A DNA stretch of 20,358 nt from assembly GCA_036824245.1 (NCBI GenBank), contig DAITAO010000056.1, positions 1 through 20,358 of the forward strand. Reading direction: 5' to 3'. Positions within the stretch are counted from its first letter, which is position 1. Each line of letters opens with the position of its first letter. The notes below the pieces were generated by a model that saw nothing but the letters and a program-made list of their open reading frames with translations, was not told where the DNA came from and ran no database searches. The position numbers and the translations under genes were made by a program. This DNA is from JACVRM01 sp036824245. GTDB lineage: Bacteria > Actinomycetota > Thermoleophilia > Gaiellales > Gaiellaceae. Positions 18,475 to 20,358 of this stretch are shown here, one piece after another.

Positions 18475-19558
18475 CGCCGCTCAGACGCGCCTTCGCGAGC
18501 TCAGCGACTTCGCGGCGCCCTGGGCGGTCTGGATAGCGGCGACGTTGCGGCTCGCCGACCGCATCGAAGAGGGCGCGACCGCGCCGGAGGATCTGGCCGA
18601 GCGCGTGGGCGCCGATCCCGACACCCTGCAGCGGTTGCTGCGCTTTCTCGTTGCGCTCGGCGTCTTCACCGAAGAGGACGGCGGCTACGCAAACACCGAC
18701 GTCTCGGCGCTACTTCAGAACGACGCCGGGTGGCGGCCGTGGCTCGATCTCGACGGCGCACCCGGCGTCTGGGCCGAAGCGTGGACGCACCTTCTCGCGG
18801 CGGTTCGTACGGGGTCGCCGGGCCGCGGCGAGGCGTGGTTTTACGAGGAGCTCGCGCGGACCGGCCGCGCCGCGTCGTTCGACGAGCTGATGGCGGCGCA
18901 GGTGCGCGCGAATGCGCAGGAGGTTGCGGACGGATACGACTGGAGCTCGGTGGGGCACGTCGTCGACGTCGGCGGCGGCACCGGGGTGATGCTGCGGACT
19001 CTGCTCGTCGCGCACCCGCACCTGCGGGGCACGTTGTTCGACCTCCCGCAGGTCGTCGCAACGGCGGAGGACTCCGAACGGCTCGACATCGTCGCCGGAA
19101 GCTTCTTCGACAAGTCGCTCCCTCGCGGCGACGTCTACATCCTCTCGCAGATCCTCCACGGCTGGCCCGACGACGGCGCTGCGGGCATCCTCAGCGGCTG
19201 CGCCGAGGCCGGTGGCGAAGGCGCGCGGATCCTGCTGGTCGAAGGCGTGATCCCCGACCGGCCGTCGGCCGGCGAGGCGAGCTTCGACCTCTTCATGCTC
19301 ACGCTCAGCGGTGGACGTCAGCGCACACTGGACGAGTTTCGACGCGTGGCCGAGTCCGTCGGGCTGACGCTCCACTCGTCGGAACTGCTCGAGACGGGCA
19401 ACTCCCTCGTCGAGCTGCGACAGCGGGCTGGTAGAGCAGAGAAACGAGGCCGTACTGGACTCGAACCAGCGACCTCGGGAGCATGGCGGCCACTGGATCG
19501 ATCCAGCGCTTCCGAGGCCAAAAAATCTCATCGGCTGGATCCTCGGGCGTGGGGCTGA
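18464..19558 (+). CDS. Two-domain SAM O-methyltransferase with abnormal C-terminal tail
   Basis: 364 residues from GTG 18464. An N-terminal winged-helix dimerisation domain (LRELSDFAAPWAVWIAATLR, LAERVGADPDTLQRLLRFL) precedes a class I methyltransferase fold: motif I VVDVGGGTGVMLRTLLVAHP, TLFDLPQVV, and LSQILHGWPDD with the catalytic-type His. This is the plant-COMT/hydroxyneurosporene methyltransferase type (Methyltransf_2), usually acting on small aromatic or polyketide hydroxyls. The family normally ends near SLVELRQRA (~19434). Here the frame continues ~40 residues (GRTGLEPATSG...) through tRNA-T-arm-like DNA; GLEP-type peptides are a known product of translating antisense tRNA sequence. 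The native stop therefore seems lost through an insertion or recombination. An upstream GTG at 18422 lies before the promoter box and is rejected. Confidence 0.83.
   Translation: MSSDAAQTRLRELSDFAAPWAVWIAATLRLADRIEEGATAPEDLAERVGADPDTLQRLLRFLVALGVFTEEDGGYANTDVSALLQNDAGWRPWLDLDGAPGVWAEAWTHLLAAVRTGSPGRGEAWFYEELARTGRAASFDELMAAQVRANAQEVADGYDWSSVGHVVDVGGGTGVMLRTLLVAHPHLRGTLFDLPQVVATAEDSERLDIVAGSFFDKSLPRGDVYILSQILHGWPDDGAAGILSGCAEAGGEGARILLVEGVIPDRPSAGEASFDLFMLTLSGGRQRTLDEFRRVAESVGLTLHSSELLETGNSLVELRQRAGRAEKRGRTGLEPATSGAWRPLDRSSASEAKKSHRLDPRAWG
19445..19519 (-). other. tRNA T-arm-like remnant flanked by CGAGGCC direct repeats
   Basis: The minus strand at 19470-19454 reads GCTGGTTCGAGTCCAGT, which folds as a 5-bp stem with the TTCGAGT T-loop of a tRNA. 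No anticodon arm, D-arm or complementary acceptor strand follows, so this is not a complete tRNA. CGAGGCC occurs in the same orientation at 19445-19451 and 19513-19519, and a perfect 14-base palindrome CTGGATCGATCCAG lies at 19493-19506, looking like a decayed second copy of the arm. The pattern would suit an attachment-site scar at a tRNA 3' end. Confidence 0.4.
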
Positions 19559-19604
19559 ACGCCAGCGCGGACGAAGCGTGGAACCTCTGGCGCGAGAGCG
19601 GGGT

Positions 19605-20358
19605 ATGAGCAGCATCCTGCGCATCTGGCTTGTGATCGCCTCGGGCGCCGCCTTGGCGCTCGCTGTGGCAGCGTTCTTCTCGCTCGATCTCGCCGGAGGT
19701 GACGCGACGTCGGCAAGCTCGGGCGCGCATTGCACCCCCGCGGTGACTGGTGATCGCCCCGCTCGGATCGTGGCTCGGGTCAGGGTCCCGCCCACACCCT
19801 GGGCACTGGCTACGAACGGTTCCAGCCTGTGGGTGTTGAAGCGCAGCTGGCCGGCCGGGAGGGCGGGCGTCGTGCGAATCGATCCTGTGCGGAAGGTCGT
19901 TGTGTCCTCGGTTCGGCTTAGCGAAGACACCTGGGATTTCGAGTACGGCGGCGGCTACCTCTGGGTCACGATGAACGGGGGTAGCGGCAAGGTCTGGCGC
20001 GTCGACGCGAAGCGCGGGGCCGTTCGCCTGATCTCCGCTGGACGCATCGTTCTCGGCGGCTACATCACCTACGGGCTAGGCGCGGCATGGTCGGGCAACA
20101 ACGACCAGCGCTTCGGACGCGGGCGAACGGTGACGCGGATCGACCCCCGGACCCTGCGAGTCGGCCGGCCCATCTGGACGAAGTCCGATGTCGAAGCGAT
20201 GGCGGCCACCGACAGCGCCGTCTGGGTCGGCGATCACTCGGCGGAAGTCCTCACCAGAATCGATCCGCGCACACAGCGCGTTACGGACGAGGTGCGGCTT
20301 CCGGGTGCTCCGCATTCCCTGGCGGTTGGTGGCCGCTACGTGTGGGTGGGCCAGCCGC
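19605..20358 (+). CDS. Membrane-anchored YncE/Vgb-like beta-propeller protein, 3' end beyond window
   Basis: The frame is open from ATG 19605 to the window end (251 codons). Residues 7-27 (IWLVIASGAALALAVAAFF) form a signal anchor. The rest consists of repeating blades with a W-V core: ALATNGSSLWVL, FEYGGGYLWVTM, ITYGLGAAWSG, MAATDSAVWVGD, SLAVGGRYVWVGQ, each followed by a RIDP-type strand (VVRIDPVRK, VTRIDPRTLRV, LTRIDPRTQRV). This matches the seven-blade propellers of the YncE / virginiamycin-lyase-like superfamily. In actinobacteria such repeats are often attached to serine/threonine kinases or BTAD regulators; here the protein seems stand-alone and extracytoplasmic. GAGAGCGGGG before the ATG is a usable ribosome binding site. 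Binding partner unknown. Confidence 0.72.
   Translation, partial: MSSILRIWLVIASGAALALAVAAFFSLDLAGGDATSASSGAHCTPAVTGDRPARIVARVRVPPTPWALATNGSSLWVLKRSWPAGRAGVVRIDPVRKVVVSSVRLSEDTWDFEYGGGYLWVTMNGGSGKVWRVDAKRGAVRLISAGRIVLGGYITYGLGAAWSGNNDQRFGRGRTVTRIDPRTLRVGRPIWTKSDVEAMAATDSAVWVGDHSAEVLTRIDPRTQRVTDEVRLPGAPHSLAVGGRYVWVGQP

Noticed and set aside
19445..19519. Complete tRNA gene on the minus strand
   Set aside because: Only a T-arm can be drawn; no anticodon stem, D-arm or acceptor pairing could be found in the right order.
18710..19930. Long minus-strand open frame (406 codons) spanning the O-methyltransferase and the propeller gene start
   Set aside because: It mirrors two recognisable plus-strand genes and has no domain; its length reflects GC bias.

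Overview
High-GC, gene-dense DNA whose protein families (Vms1-like acVLRF1 release factor, ANTAR regulator with a degenerate receiver, abundant MMPL, HK and methyltransferase genes) and start-site architecture suggest an actinobacterium, probably class Thermoleophilia (Gaiellales/Solirubrobacterales-like). This taxonomic call is inference from recalled protein similarity, not from a search. Several genes appear to be transcribed as leaderless mRNAs: a TAnnnT box lies exactly 12 nt upstream of an ATG/GTG.

Layout. 1-291 (-): start of a collagen-like secreted protein, cut by the window edge. 414-2048 (+): orphan GAF/PAS sensor histidine kinase. 2060-2520 (+): decayed class III nucleotidyl cyclase pseudogene. 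2525-5192: arsenic island made of an ArsC-type arsenate reductase (-), a calcineurin-like phosphoesterase (+), and an arsR-arsM operon (-) behind a palindromic operator; no arsenite efflux gene is seen. 5311-10294 (-): an operon-like run of an MMPL/RND exporter, a two-TM protein, a frameshifted membrane-anchored alpha/beta hydrolase and a six-TM protein. 10468-11049 (+): ANTAR regulator with a pseudo-receiver. 11122-11972 (-): small unknown protein and a SAM methyltransferase.

12024-15084 (+): a Vms1-like release factor (acVLRF1 family) directly followed by MutS2 with a Smr domain. Since MutS2 is known in Bacillus as a splitter of collided ribosomes and VLRF1 proteins cleave peptidyl-tRNA on stalled large subunits, the pair reads as a ribosome-rescue module. 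This is the most interesting locus in the window.

15128-15275: a cluster of short GGGACTGTCCC repeats. 15279-16007: a small conserved-looking protein (-) and a secreted intradiol-dioxygenase-like protein (+). 16080-18375: NAD formate dehydrogenase (+) and a class III alcohol (formaldehyde) dehydrogenase (-), tail to tail with 14 bp overlap, giving a formaldehyde to formate to CO2 route. 18430-19558: an O-methyltransferase behind a leaderless mini-ORF, whose reading frame runs into a tRNA-T-arm-like remnant. 19605-20358 (+): membrane-anchored beta-propeller protein, cut by the window end. Long intergenic stretches are absent; the largest gene-free pieces (10295-10467 and 15085-15278) hold promoters and repeats respectively.
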